Shown here piece by piece: positions 5,342 through 12,599 of a stretch of 13,176 nucleotides of DNA. The translations under genes and the position numbers were made by a program. The notes below the pieces were generated by a model. The model made no database searches. It saw only the letters and a list, made by a program, of their open reading frames with translations, and was not told the origin of the DNA. The stretch comes from Aquifex sp. GTDB taxonomy: Bacteria > Aquificota > Aquificia > Aquificales > Aquificaceae. The first letter of the stretch is position 1. Each line of letters opens with the position of its first letter. Location: positions 1 through 13,176 of the forward strand of contig QNXQ01000180.1 of assembly GCA_003978875.1 (NCBI GenBank), written 5' to 3'.

Positions 5342-8296
5342 CTACTGATAACCTTTCTTCTTCATTTTGGCTTTTCTTTTTCGTAATCTTTCTTCCTGAA
5401 GTCTTTCCTTTAAGGTTTTAGGTCTCGGCTTTTTATCACTTTTTCCTTCTGCACCTTGTAGAATTGCCGTTCTGAGCAATTCTCCGTGTTTCTTTTCTTC
5501 TTCTCTTTCCACTTCCTCAATTTCTTCGGCTGATTTTATTTGAACATTGTACAGGGTAGAAACGGTATGGATTTTTATTCTATGCATCATATCTTCAAAG
5601 AGCTCATAGGCTTCCTTCTTATACTCTATAAGCGGATCCCTTCCTGCGTACCCTCTCAGGTAAATTCCTTCCCTTAATTTATCAAGAGTATGTAAATGTT
5701 CTCTCCAGGCGTTGTCGAGAATGTTTAGGAGTATTACCCTTTCCAGTTCCCTCATTGCTTCACTGTTTCCTATCTCTTTTTCTTTCTCTTTGTAGAGTTT
5801 TATTAGTTTTTCGTAAAGTTGATTTACAAGCTCTTCTTTATCTCGTACTTGAGGGATTTCTATGTCTTTACCTGTAAGTTCCTTTAAGAACTCTTTTAAT
5901 GGTTCTAGTTCCCAGAGTTCTGGGTCATCTTCCGGCAGGAGTTCTTGCACTTTCCTTTCAAGGATTTCTTTTATAAACTCTTTTATCGTTTCCTCTAGGT
6001 TTTCCCCTTCCAATATCTGTCTTCTGAGTGTATAGACCACGTCTCTTTGCATATTCATTACGCTGTCAAATTCGTAAAGCCTTTTCCTTATTTGAAAGTT
6101 CTGAGCTTCTACCCTTTTCTGAGCATTCTCAAGTGCCTTTGAAACCATCCTGCTCTCTATAGGCTCTCCTCTTTCGATTTTGAGCATATCCATTAACTTG
6201 CTAACTCTATCCCCTCCGAAAAGCCTGAGCAGGTCGTCTTCCAGAGATACGATAAATCTACTTTCTCCCGGGTCACCCTGTCTTCCCGCTCTACCTCTCA
6301 GTTGATTGTCTATTCTCCTGGATTCGTGTCTTTCTGTTCCTATGACGAGCAGTCCGCCGAGTTTCTTCACTTCTTCCTTTTCCTTTTCTGTAATTCTGTA
6401 AGCTTCCTGCAGAGCTTCCCTAAACTGTTCTTCCGTAGCCTCTTCGGGATTTATTCCCTTTTCTTTCAACATTTGTTTTGCAAGGTATTCAGGGTTTCCT
6501 CCAAGGAGTATATCCGTACCTCTTCCCGCCATATTGGTAGCTATGGTTACCGCTCCGATTCTTCCAGCTTGAGCTATAATTTCCGCTTCCCTTTCGTGGT
6601 GTTTTGCGTTTAAAACGTTGTGAGGTATCCCCCTTTTTATAATCTCTTGGATTTTTTTATCTACATCCTCTTTAGAAATACCTAACTTCTCTGCTACAGA
6701 ATAAACCCTCTTTCTAAAACTTTCCCTGTTTGCGATATTTTTCAAAAGCTTTTTATCTTTAAGCAGAGAAGAAAGTTTTTCATTGTCCTCAATTGATACT
6801 GTACCTACAAGGACAGGTCTCCCGAATATGTGATTGAGAAAAACTTCCTCTACAACCCTTTCCCACTTTTCTTCTTTGGTTTTAAAGACAAGGTCGGGTA
6901 AATCTCTTCTTATCATCGGTTTATGGGTAGGAATAACAACAACGTCTAAGCCGTAAATTTCTTTAAATTCGAGAGCTTCCGTTTCTGCCGTTCCGGTCAT
7001 TCCGGCAAGCTTTTTATACAGTTTGAAGTAGTTTTGAAAAGTAATAGAAGCTAACGTTTGGTTCTCCTCTTTTACTTCTACTCCTTCTTTTACCTCAATA
7101 GCTTGGTGAAGACCATCGGACCACCTTCTGCCGGGAAGAACTCTGCCTGTGAACTCGTCAACTATAAGCACCTCTCCATCGCGGACTATATAGTGAACGT
7201 CTCTTTTGAAGAGATGGTGAGCTCTTATAGCCTGAAGTATTGCATGAAGAAGGTCTATATTCTTTAGGTCGTATAGATTGTCTATCTTTAGCATTTCTTC
7301 AATTTTCCTTATACCCTTTTCGGTTAGATTGACGGTTCTGTGTTTTTCATCTACCGTAAAATCTTCATCCTTTTTAAGTTTTCTTACTACTGCATCCGCA
7401 ACATAATAGATTTGAGTATCTATTTGAGAGGGTCCGGAAATTATCAGAGGAGTTCTGGCTTCATCTATAAGAATTGAGTCGACTTCGTCAACTATTGCGT
7501 AATTGTGTCCTTTTACTTGTACTATTTCTTCTTTAGAGAAAGCCAGATTATCTCTCAGATAATCAAATCCGAACTCGTTGTTGGTTCCGTAAGTTATGTG
7601 AGCTTCATAAGCCTTTCTTCTATGGTCTACTTCTTTAAGGGTTGTAAAGTACGTCTTCTTAGCGTCTATATTTATTAAATCCGAGGGAACTATTTCTTCA
7701 AAGAATCCTTTTGGCCAAACCCTGAGGTCATTTTCTATTGCTTCCTTTACCTTTTCTTGGTCTACCCATTCTACAAGATAGGTTTTTCCGTCGGAATTTA
7801 TAACTCCTACATCAAGACCGAGGAATTTGTAAATGGGTCCCATCCACTGAGCGTCTCTTCTTGCAAGGTAATCGTTAACTGTTACTATGTGAACTCCTTC
7901 ATCTGTCATTCCGTTTATTACAGCAGGTGAAGTGGCAACCAGAGTTTTCCCCTCTCCCGTTTTCATCTCTGCGATTTTTCCTTCATGGAGAACTAAACCT
8001 CCTATCAGCTGAACGTCGAAATGTCTAAGACCTAAGGTTCTCTTTGCGGCTTCTCTAACAAGTGCAAAACCCTTTATAACTTCTTCGATAATTTCTCCTT
8101 TAATTATTTTTTGTTTCAATTCTTCATCGAGTCTAATCTTGTCATGGAGCTCTTGAGCCAGTAATACTAATTCTTTGTTATGTAGAGAGTCAAATTCTTT
8201 TTCCAACTCGTTAATTTTTTGTACGAATTTCTTTAATCGCTTTATTTCCCTTTCATTTTTTGTCCCGATGATTTTTTTTACTATCCATCCCAGCAT
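5342..8296 (-). CDS. secA: Preprotein translocase ATPase SecA
   Basis: SecA is the ATP-driven motor that pushes unfolded preproteins through SecYEG. The 984-residue protein has the full motor: Walker A GEGKT (114-118), NDYLARRDAQW (141-151), TYGTNNEFGFDYLRDN (235-250), the Walker B DEVD (270-273), AGMTGTAETE (431-440), TNMAGRGTDILLGG (587-600) and QLRGRAGRQGDPG (665-677). The helical scaffold block WREHLHTLDKLREG is at 864-877. It is longer than E. coli SecA (901) mainly through insertions at about residues 170-227 in the first nucleotide-binding domain and 508-556 in the second. The first matches an insertion known from thermophilic bacteria. The C-terminus ends in a basic tail without the Cys-rich zinc/SecB-binding motif. 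AGGAG lies 10 nt before the ATG. The gene follows a CoA-binding-protein gene by 57 nt and precedes tldE by 15 nt. Confidence 0.98.
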   Translation of the reverse strand: MLGWIVKKIIGTKNEREIKRLKKFVQKINELEKEFDSLHNKELVLLAQELHDKIRLDEELKQKIIKGEIIEEVIKGFALVREAAKRTLGLRHFDVQLIGGLVLHEGKIAEMKTGEGKTLVATSPAVINGMTDEGVHIVTVNDYLARRDAQWMGPIYKFLGLDVGVINSDGKTYLVEWVDQEKVKEAIENDLRVWPKGFFEEIVPSDLINIDAKKTYFTTLKEVDHRRKAYEAHITYGTNNEFGFDYLRDNLAFSKEEIVQVKGHNYAIVDEVDSILIDEARTPLIISGPSQIDTQIYYVADAVVRKLKKDEDFTVDEKHRTVNLTEKGIRKIEEMLKIDNLYDLKNIDLLHAILQAIRAHHLFKRDVHYIVRDGEVLIVDEFTGRVLPGRRWSDGLHQAIEVKEGVEVKEENQTLASITFQNYFKLYKKLAGMTGTAETEALEFKEIYGLDVVVIPTHKPMIRRDLPDLVFKTKEEKWERVVEEVFLNHIFGRPVLVGTVSIEDNEKLSSLLKDKKLLKNIANRESFRKRVYSVAEKLGISKEDVDKKIQEIIKRGIPHNVLNAKHHEREAEIIAQAGRIGAVTIATNMAGRGTDILLGGNPEYLAKQMLKEKGINPEEATEEQFREALQEAYRITEKEKEEVKKLGGLLVIGTERHESRRIDNQLRGRAGRQGDPGESRFIVSLEDDLLRLFGGDRVSKLMDMLKIERGEPIESRMVSKALENAQKRVEAQNFQIRKRLYEFDSVMNMQRDVVYTLRRQILEGENLEETIKEFIKEILERKVQELLPEDDPELWELEPLKEFLKELTGKDIEIPQVRDKEELVNQLYEKLIKLYKEKEKEIGNSEAMRELERVILLNILDNAWREHLHTLDKLREGIYLRGYAGRDPLIEYKKEAYELFEDMMHRIKIHTVSTLYNVQIKSAEEIEEVEREEEKKHGELLRTAILQGAEGKSDKKPRPKTLKERLQEERLRKRKAKMKKKGYQ

Positions 8297-8357
8297 AACT
8301 TTTTCGCTCCTAATTCATTAAATTTACATAAAAAAGGATTAAAAGGGAAAAAGTTAT
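8295..8357 (-). repeat. 11-bp inverted repeat spanning the secA start
   Basis: Two perfect 11-nt arms (8295-8305 and 8347-8357, minus-strand ATAACTTTTTC and GAAAAAGTTAT) are separated by 41 nt. In the minus-strand RNA the first arm contains the stop codon of the CoA-binding-protein gene. The second arm covers the bases just before the secA start and its first two bases; the secA SD (AGGAG) lies in the loop next to it. Pairing could mask secA initiation. The arms are AT-rich, so stability at high temperature is doubtful. Confidence 0.45.
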
Positions 8358-8767
8358 AAATAGCCCGCTTCTACACCTATGCAGGCGTTGTAAATTATCC
8401 TTATTTGGTCTTTATACTTTTCTATTACTTCCGGATTTTCTGCACCTGGTTGAAACCATATACATTTTGCTCCTACTTCGATAGCTTCCTTTATGACCTC
8501 TTCCGCATGGGCAGGATTTCTGTAAACGTTAACTATATCTATAGGTTCGGGAACATCCTTGAGGGAAGATATTACCTTTATTCCGAAAATTTCCTGTCCC
8601 GCATATCTCGGGTTTATAAGGTATATTTTGTGCTTGCCCTTTTTTACAACTTTTTCCGTCGTATAGTAAGAAGGTCTTTCAGGTTTAGGAGAAATACCTA
8701 TTACTGCAACTACCTTAGCGTTTTTCAAAACCTCTAAAGCTTCATCTACATGTTGAACTTCCGCCAC
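8354..8767 (-). CDS. CoA-binding domain protein (YccU type)
   Basis: A 137-residue stand-alone Rossmann-fold protein of the CoA_binding_2 family, the fold seen in the CoA-binding domain of succinyl-CoA synthetase. The nucleotide loop is VAVIGISPKPERPSYY (about 20-35), followed by IYLINPR (48-54), a typical second-strand block. Later family blocks are DIVNVYRNP (about 77-85), CIWFQPGAENPE (102-113) and the CIGVE near the C-terminus. The biological role of these small proteins is not established. The start is GTG at 8767, supported by a near-perfect SD 6 nt upstream. It follows asd by 24 nt and precedes secA by 57 nt, in the same direction. No functional link with either neighbour is obvious. 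Confidence 0.9.
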   Translation of the reverse strand: MAEVQHVDEALEVLKNAKVVAVIGISPKPERPSYYTTEKVVKKGKHKIYLINPRYAGQEIFGIKVISSLKDVPEPIDIVNVYRNPAHAEEVIKEAIEVGAKCIWFQPGAENPEVIEKYKDQIRIIYNACIGVEAGYL

Positions 8768-8773
8768 GATACA

Positions 8774-8780
8774 ACCTCCT
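8774..8780 (-). promoter_or_regulatory. Strong ribosome binding site for a GTG start
   Basis: Minus-strand AGGAGGT, fully complementary to the 16S anti-SD core, stands 6 nt before the GTG at 8767. It fixes the non-ATG start of the CoA-binding-protein gene. Confidence 0.85.
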
Positions 8781-8791
8781 TATAGGAATTT

Positions 8792-9814
8792 TTAAATTAA
8801 ATTTTCATTGATTAAGAGTTCCGCTATTTGAACTGCGTTAGTAGCAGCTCCTTTCCTTATGTTATCCGCAACAACCCACATTGCCAGCCCTGGCTCGAAT
8901 ACCCTATCCTTTCTAATCCTCCCTACGAAAACTTCATCTTTACCCTGTACCATTATAGGCAAAGGATACTCATTATTTTGAGGGTTGTCTATTACTATGA
9001 CTCCCGGAGCATTTCTCAATATGTCTCTTGCCTCATCGGGAGAAATATTTTTCTCTGTTTCTATTGATATGCTCTCTGAGTGTCCGTAGAATACGGGAAT
9101 TCTTACACAAGTTGCGGAAACTTTAATGTTCTCATCGTGCATAATTTTTCTTGTTTCGAAAAGCATTTTATTTTCCTCTTTTGTATATCCATCTTCGAAA
9201 AAGACATCTATATGTGGAAGCGCGTTAAAGGCTATCTGGTGAGGAAATTTTTGAGCTTGTGGTATTTCTTTACCTTCGCACCAAGCTTTGGTTTGGTTTT
9301 TCAAATCCTCTATAGCTTTTGCTCCTGCTCCCGAAACTGCTTGATAGGTGGAAACTACAACCCTTTTAATTCCCGCTCTATCGTAAATTGGTTTTAACGC
9401 TACAACCATTTGTATTGTCGAACAGTTAGGGTTTGCAATTATTCCTTTTTTCTTAAAATCCTTAACATCTTCGGGATTTACCTCGGGAACTACCAGAGGA
9501 ACTTCCGGATCCATTCTCCAAGCGGAAGAGTTATCTATTACTACAACTCCATCTTGAGCAAATTTAGGTGCCCATTCTTTACTGGTAGAACCTCCTGCCG
9601 AAAAGAGAGCTATATCTATTCCTTTAAAAGAACTCTCCTTGTTCAAAGCTTTAACAGTATATTCCTTCCCTTTAAAGGTGAGTACCTTTCCTTCAGAACG
9701 CTCTGAGGCGTAAAGAACTAAATCGTCTACGGGAAAGTTTCTCTCTTCAAGGACTTTTAGAAATGTCCTTCCAACTTCTCCGGTAGCTCCTACTATGGCT
9801 ACTCTGTATCCCAT
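8792..9814 (-). CDS. asd: Aspartate-semialdehyde dehydrogenase
   Basis: Asd reduces aspartyl-4-phosphate to aspartate-4-semialdehyde with NADPH, the second step toward lysine/diaminopimelate, threonine and methionine. The 340 residues fit the family. The NADP-binding loop is GATGEVG (9-15). The catalytic cysteine is C131 in NPNCSTIQMV, followed by TYQAVSGAG (156-164) with Q158. Substrate and acid-base residues lie in VRIPVFYGHSES (237-248), including R238 and H245. The C-terminal GAATNAVQIAELL is typical. The short, Gram-positive-like form is indicated by overall length and by the AVSGAG block. The ATG at 9814 lies 11 nt after the kch stop and its SD is weak. The gene is the second member of the minus-strand unit. 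Confidence 0.97.
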   Translation of the reverse strand: MGYRVAIVGATGEVGRTFLKVLEERNFPVDDLVLYASERSEGKVLTFKGKEYTVKALNKESSFKGIDIALFSAGGSTSKEWAPKFAQDGVVVIDNSSAWRMDPEVPLVVPEVNPEDVKDFKKKGIIANPNCSTIQMVVALKPIYDRAGIKRVVVSTYQAVSGAGAKAIEDLKNQTKAWCEGKEIPQAQKFPHQIAFNALPHIDVFFEDGYTKEENKMLFETRKIMHDENIKVSATCVRIPVFYGHSESISIETEKNISPDEARDILRNAPGVIVIDNPQNNEYPLPIMVQGKDEVFVGRIRKDRVFEPGLAMWVVADNIRKGAATNAVQIAELLINENLI

Positions 9815-9825
9815 AGACTTTAATT

Positions 9826-11196
9826 TTAAGTTTTTTTCTTAATAAGAATTAATACATCATTTGCTTTAACTTCGAAGTCTAAATCGGGCATAAGAATAAG
9901 CTCTCCTTTCCGTTTCACACCCAGTAGATTTACCCCCTTTTCGAGACTTTGAATAAGCTCTCCTATAGATTTTTTCTCCTTTACCTCTACTTCTATATAA
10001 TCCACTTTGTCCATAAAGAAATCTACAATTTTGGGTATATCCTTTTGCTTTAAAAAGTTGGAAATCATATAACCGACAACTTCACCATCAACTATTATGT
10101 AATCGACTATTTTTTTCCTCCTTATAGTCTTAGCATTTTCCCTTCCCAGAACTTCTATAATTATGTTAGCTTTAGGATTCAAATCCCTTATTAACATAGC
10201 GGAAAGAATCGAGCGAGCATCTATGGAATCTTCGGTAAGATTTAAACTCTTTTCTGCAAGAATTATTACCATATCTGCGTGTTCAATACCTGCATTCTTT
10301 AAAACCTCTTCACTTACAAAATCCCCCTTTTTGTAATAAAACTCCTGTCTCGGTTCAAGCTCTTGTTCTGTTACAACAACTATCGGTTTTAACTTTTCTC
10401 CCCTGTTTGCGTGATACTTTTTTAATTCTTCTACAATTATTTCTCCCGTTTCATTCCAACCGCATATTACGATATGATTTTTCATCTCCCTAAAGCTTAA
10501 CATACCCGACTTTAACATATTTACATACTGAAAGAAACTTGTACTCACGGTAGCGGTTATAAGGGAAAAGAGAAACAGCCCAAGAATTCCGAGAACCATA
10601 GCGAGAAATTTTCCAAGTTCCGTGATAGGTGTTATATCCCCGTACCCTACTGTAGTTGCAGTTATTATTACGTAATATATGGCGTCAAAAAGGGTTTTTA
10701 TATTAGGATTTCCGCTGCTGTGTTCAACGGAAAATGCGATTAATAAAATTGAAAATAAAAATACGAAGAACAGGGCAAATACAAATACAAGTTCATAACC
10801 GAATTCTCTAAATATATTCTTTAAAAACCCAAAAAAGAATCTATATCTGTAGGTAAGCCTGAAAACTCTTGCAATTAAAACAATCAAACGAATCGTTCTA
10901 AAGACTTGAAATAAAGGGATTAAAGCTATTATATCTACAAGTGTCAAAGGATTTATTAAATACTTTTTCTTATTTTCCGCTAAGATAAACCTGCCTACTA
11001 ATTCAAAGGCTATTATCCCGCTTACAGCAAACTCTATATTTACTACTATCGCGTGTATCTTAGAATGAAATCCGTAAAATTTATCATATAAAGTCAAAAT
11101 TATCGAAATTAAAAGCATAGAAAAAGAGAAAGTATTGTATATGTAAAAATAAAAAGAACGGTCATTTTCCAATAAGTTGTATAACGCTTTTTTCAT
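9826..11196 (-). CDS. kch: Six-helix potassium channel with RCK domain
   Basis: An inner-membrane potassium channel subunit of 456 residues, expected to form a tetramer. The membrane part has six probable helices. S4-like arginines are spaced at R100, R103, R110 and R113. The pore helix and selectivity filter read ATTVGYGD (180-187), the K+ signature. A cytoplasmic RCK (KTN) domain begins at HIVICGWNETGE (241-252), a Rossmann-like fold, and a TrkA-C-like lobe covers about 395-455. This matches the Kch/MthK-type ligand-gated channels, with a voltage-sensor-like region whose gating is unproven. It is the first gene of the minus-strand series, divergent from the porin. The start at 11196 follows GGAG at a short 2-nt spacing. 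TATAGAAT about 10 nt before GGAG could be a -10 box, but no good -35 is seen. Confidence 0.93.
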   Translation of the reverse strand: MKKALYNLLENDRSFYFYIYNTFSFSMLLISIILTLYDKFYGFHSKIHAIVVNIEFAVSGIIAFELVGRFILAENKKKYLINPLTLVDIIALIPLFQVFRTIRLIVLIARVFRLTYRYRFFFGFLKNIFREFGYELVFVFALFFVFLFSILLIAFSVEHSSGNPNIKTLFDAIYYVIITATTVGYGDITPITELGKFLAMVLGILGLFLFSLITATVSTSFFQYVNMLKSGMLSFREMKNHIVICGWNETGEIIVEELKKYHANRGEKLKPIVVVTEQELEPRQEFYYKKGDFVSEEVLKNAGIEHADMVIILAEKSLNLTEDSIDARSILSAMLIRDLNPKANIIIEVLGRENAKTIRRKKIVDYIIVDGEVVGYMISNFLKQKDIPKIVDFFMDKVDYIEVEVKEKKSIGELIQSLEKGVNLLGVKRKGELILMPDLDFEVKANDVLILIKKKT

Positions 11197-11231
11197 TTCT
11201 CCGTTAAAATTCTATACTAATAAATGGGGAA

Positions 11232-11269
11232 AATATATATATTTGCAGTTTTGCAAATACGAATATATT
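11232..11269. promoter_or_regulatory. Two-tier dyad between kch and porin genes
   Basis: An imperfect palindrome of 38 bp. Inner arms are TATTTGCA (11240-11247) and TGCAAATA (11252-11259) around a 4-nt loop. Outer arms are AATATAT (11232-11238) and ATATATT (11263-11269). It sits about 36 bp before kch and 53 bp before the porin -35, where a repressor or activator could act on either gene. The rest of the 195-bp intergenic region is AT-rich, with only the porin promoter and SD recognised. Confidence 0.45.
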
Positions 11270-11321
11270 GAATTTAATATGTTATGTAAAATTAAAAATC
11301 GATAGAAAAGCTATGAAAAAC

Positions 11322-11351
11322 TTGACAAAAAATTGTATAGAGTTCTATAAT
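11322..11351 (+). promoter_or_regulatory. Consensus sigma-70 promoter of the porin gene
   Basis: TTGACA (11322-11327), an 18-nt spacer and TATAAT (11346-11351) match both consensus hexamers perfectly. Transcription would begin near 11358, giving a leader of about 34 nt. This implies strong constitutive expression, as expected for an abundant outer-membrane protein. Confidence 0.85.
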
Positions 11352-11378
11352 TAATTTCAGTTTTTAAAAGTTTAAAAG

Positions 11379-11385
11379 GGAGGTG
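11379..11385 (+). promoter_or_regulatory. Ribosome binding site fixing the porin start
   Basis: GGAGGTG lies 6 nt before the ATG at 11392. An in-frame GTG at 11383 falls inside this site and cannot be the start, so the protein begins three codons later, at MKKGLL. Confidence 0.85.
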
Positions 11386-11391
11386 TTGATT

Positions 11392-12543
11392 ATGAAAAAG
11401 GGATTGCTCGTCGCAGGGGCAGTATTCAGTTTAGGGATTCTCGCTGAATCAGCAAAAGCGGTAACTGTAAGAGTTAATGAAGAACAGGTTCTTAAGTTTG
11501 GATTTAGAGGAATTATTGATGCTACATTGAAGGATAAGAGAAGTGATGGTGATACCAGTGATATTGTATTTTCACATAGAGAAGCAAGAATATATGCTAA
11601 GTATAGACTAAATAAAATAATTAGCTTTGGTTTTCAAGCTATGTTATGGTCTGCAAAGAATTTAGATGCTCCAGGACCTGAAGATTCTATCGAAGTAATA
11701 GATTCATTCATTAATCTAGCATTTGCACCTGAATTTAATGTAATTGCTGGTTCATACAAAGTTCCTTTTGAAAGACATAGCGGATTGCAAAGTGGATGGA
11801 CAGTACTATTTCCAACAGGACCTGCCTATGGAGTAAAAGGATTCTTTACAAATCCTGTAGCTCATAAGCCCTTTAGAAGTGGATCCAGAAGTGCAGGTCT
11901 TACCTTCTGGGGTAATATAGCAGACGGAATGTTTAAATACTATGTAGGTGTATTCGATACAGATGATGAAACTAAAACAGATGGAGAGCCCAAAACTGCA
12001 TTTTCTATAAGAGTTCAATTTACACCTACCATGATGGGATACAAACCCGAAAAAGGATATGTTCTTAAAAACACCTATGTAGGAAAGAAGGATGTTCTAA
12101 CAATAGGTATTTCCTATGCAAACCAAGACTTTAGAGGAAACGGTTATGATACTCAGGATTCTTTAGGTATTGATTTAATGTGGGAACAGAAATTTGGAAC
12201 ATTAGTTCCCAATATTCAAATCGGTTATGTTCAACACAATAATTATGGTGGAGACAAGACAGATGATAGAACTGGATGGTTAATACAAGGACAGCTTCTA
12301 TATGATCAGAAAGTTTTCTTAGGAAAACCTGCGTTGGTTGTAAGATATATGCAAGGAAAATATGATGATACTTATGCTCGAAATGAAGGATATAGAGAAA
12401 ATAAACCCAATGTTTTAGGAATAGGTGTTAACTACTTCATAAAAGGTTCTGCCAACAGAATATCTCTTGCTATAGATAACATAACTGATACAAACAACAA
12501 AGATTATACAGACGTAACCCTCTCTATCTTCTATAACTTCTAA
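11392..12543 (+). CDS. Outer-membrane beta-barrel porin
   Basis: A 383-residue secreted protein. Residues 1-23 form a signal peptide with a short basic start (MKKG), a hydrophobic core and a cleavage site after AKA. The rest shows alternating hydrophobic and polar residues typical of beta strands, Gly, Tyr and Asn rich turns, and a final Phe (IFYNF), the usual signal for insertion by the BAM machinery. The pattern fits phosphate-selective OprO/OprP-like or general porins of Aquificales; substrate specificity cannot be told. By eye its codons end in A or T more often than those of its neighbours, possibly reflecting high expression. It stands alone between its own consensus promoter and a strong terminator, divergent from kch. 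Confidence 0.85.
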   Translation: MKKGLLVAGAVFSLGILAESAKAVTVRVNEEQVLKFGFRGIIDATLKDKRSDGDTSDIVFSHREARIYAKYRLNKIISFGFQAMLWSAKNLDAPGPEDSIEVIDSFINLAFAPEFNVIAGSYKVPFERHSGLQSGWTVLFPTGPAYGVKGFFTNPVAHKPFRSGSRSAGLTFWGNIADGMFKYYVGVFDTDDETKTDGEPKTAFSIRVQFTPTMMGYKPEKGYVLKNTYVGKKDVLTIGISYANQDFRGNGYDTQDSLGIDLMWEQKFGTLVPNIQIGYVQHNNYGGDKTDDRTGWLIQGQLLYDQKVFLGKPALVVRYMQGKYDDTYARNEGYRENKPNVLGIGVNYFIKGSANRISLAIDNITDTNNKDYTDVTLSIFYNF

Positions 12544-12595
12544 AAAGATTTTCTCCTTGCCCCGCCACTGTGGGCGGGGTTCTAAAAAATCTTTT
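12543..12595. terminator. Composite bidirectional hairpin terminator
   Basis: The inner GC stem is CCCCGCC (12560-12566) with GGCGGGG (12573-12579) around a 6-nt loop. The outer AT stem is AAAAGATTTT (12543-12552) with AAAATCTTTT (12586-12595). It overlaps the last base of the porin stop and ends 4 nt before the end of the convergent radical-SAM gene. T-rich ends exist in both directions, so it can serve both genes. No long uninterrupted U tract directly follows the GC stem. Confidence 0.8.
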
Positions 12596-12599
12596 GATA

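Noticed and set aside
9826..10485. Internal start of kch giving a free RCK domain, as known for E. coli Kch and MthK
   Set aside because: AGGGAG directly abuts the ATG at 10485 with no spacer, so efficient initiation is unlikely. It remains possible but is not supported enough to list.
11383..11391. GTG at 11383 as the porin start
   Set aside because: This codon lies within the Shine-Dalgarno sequence; the ATG at 11392 is spaced correctly and begins a typical signal peptide.
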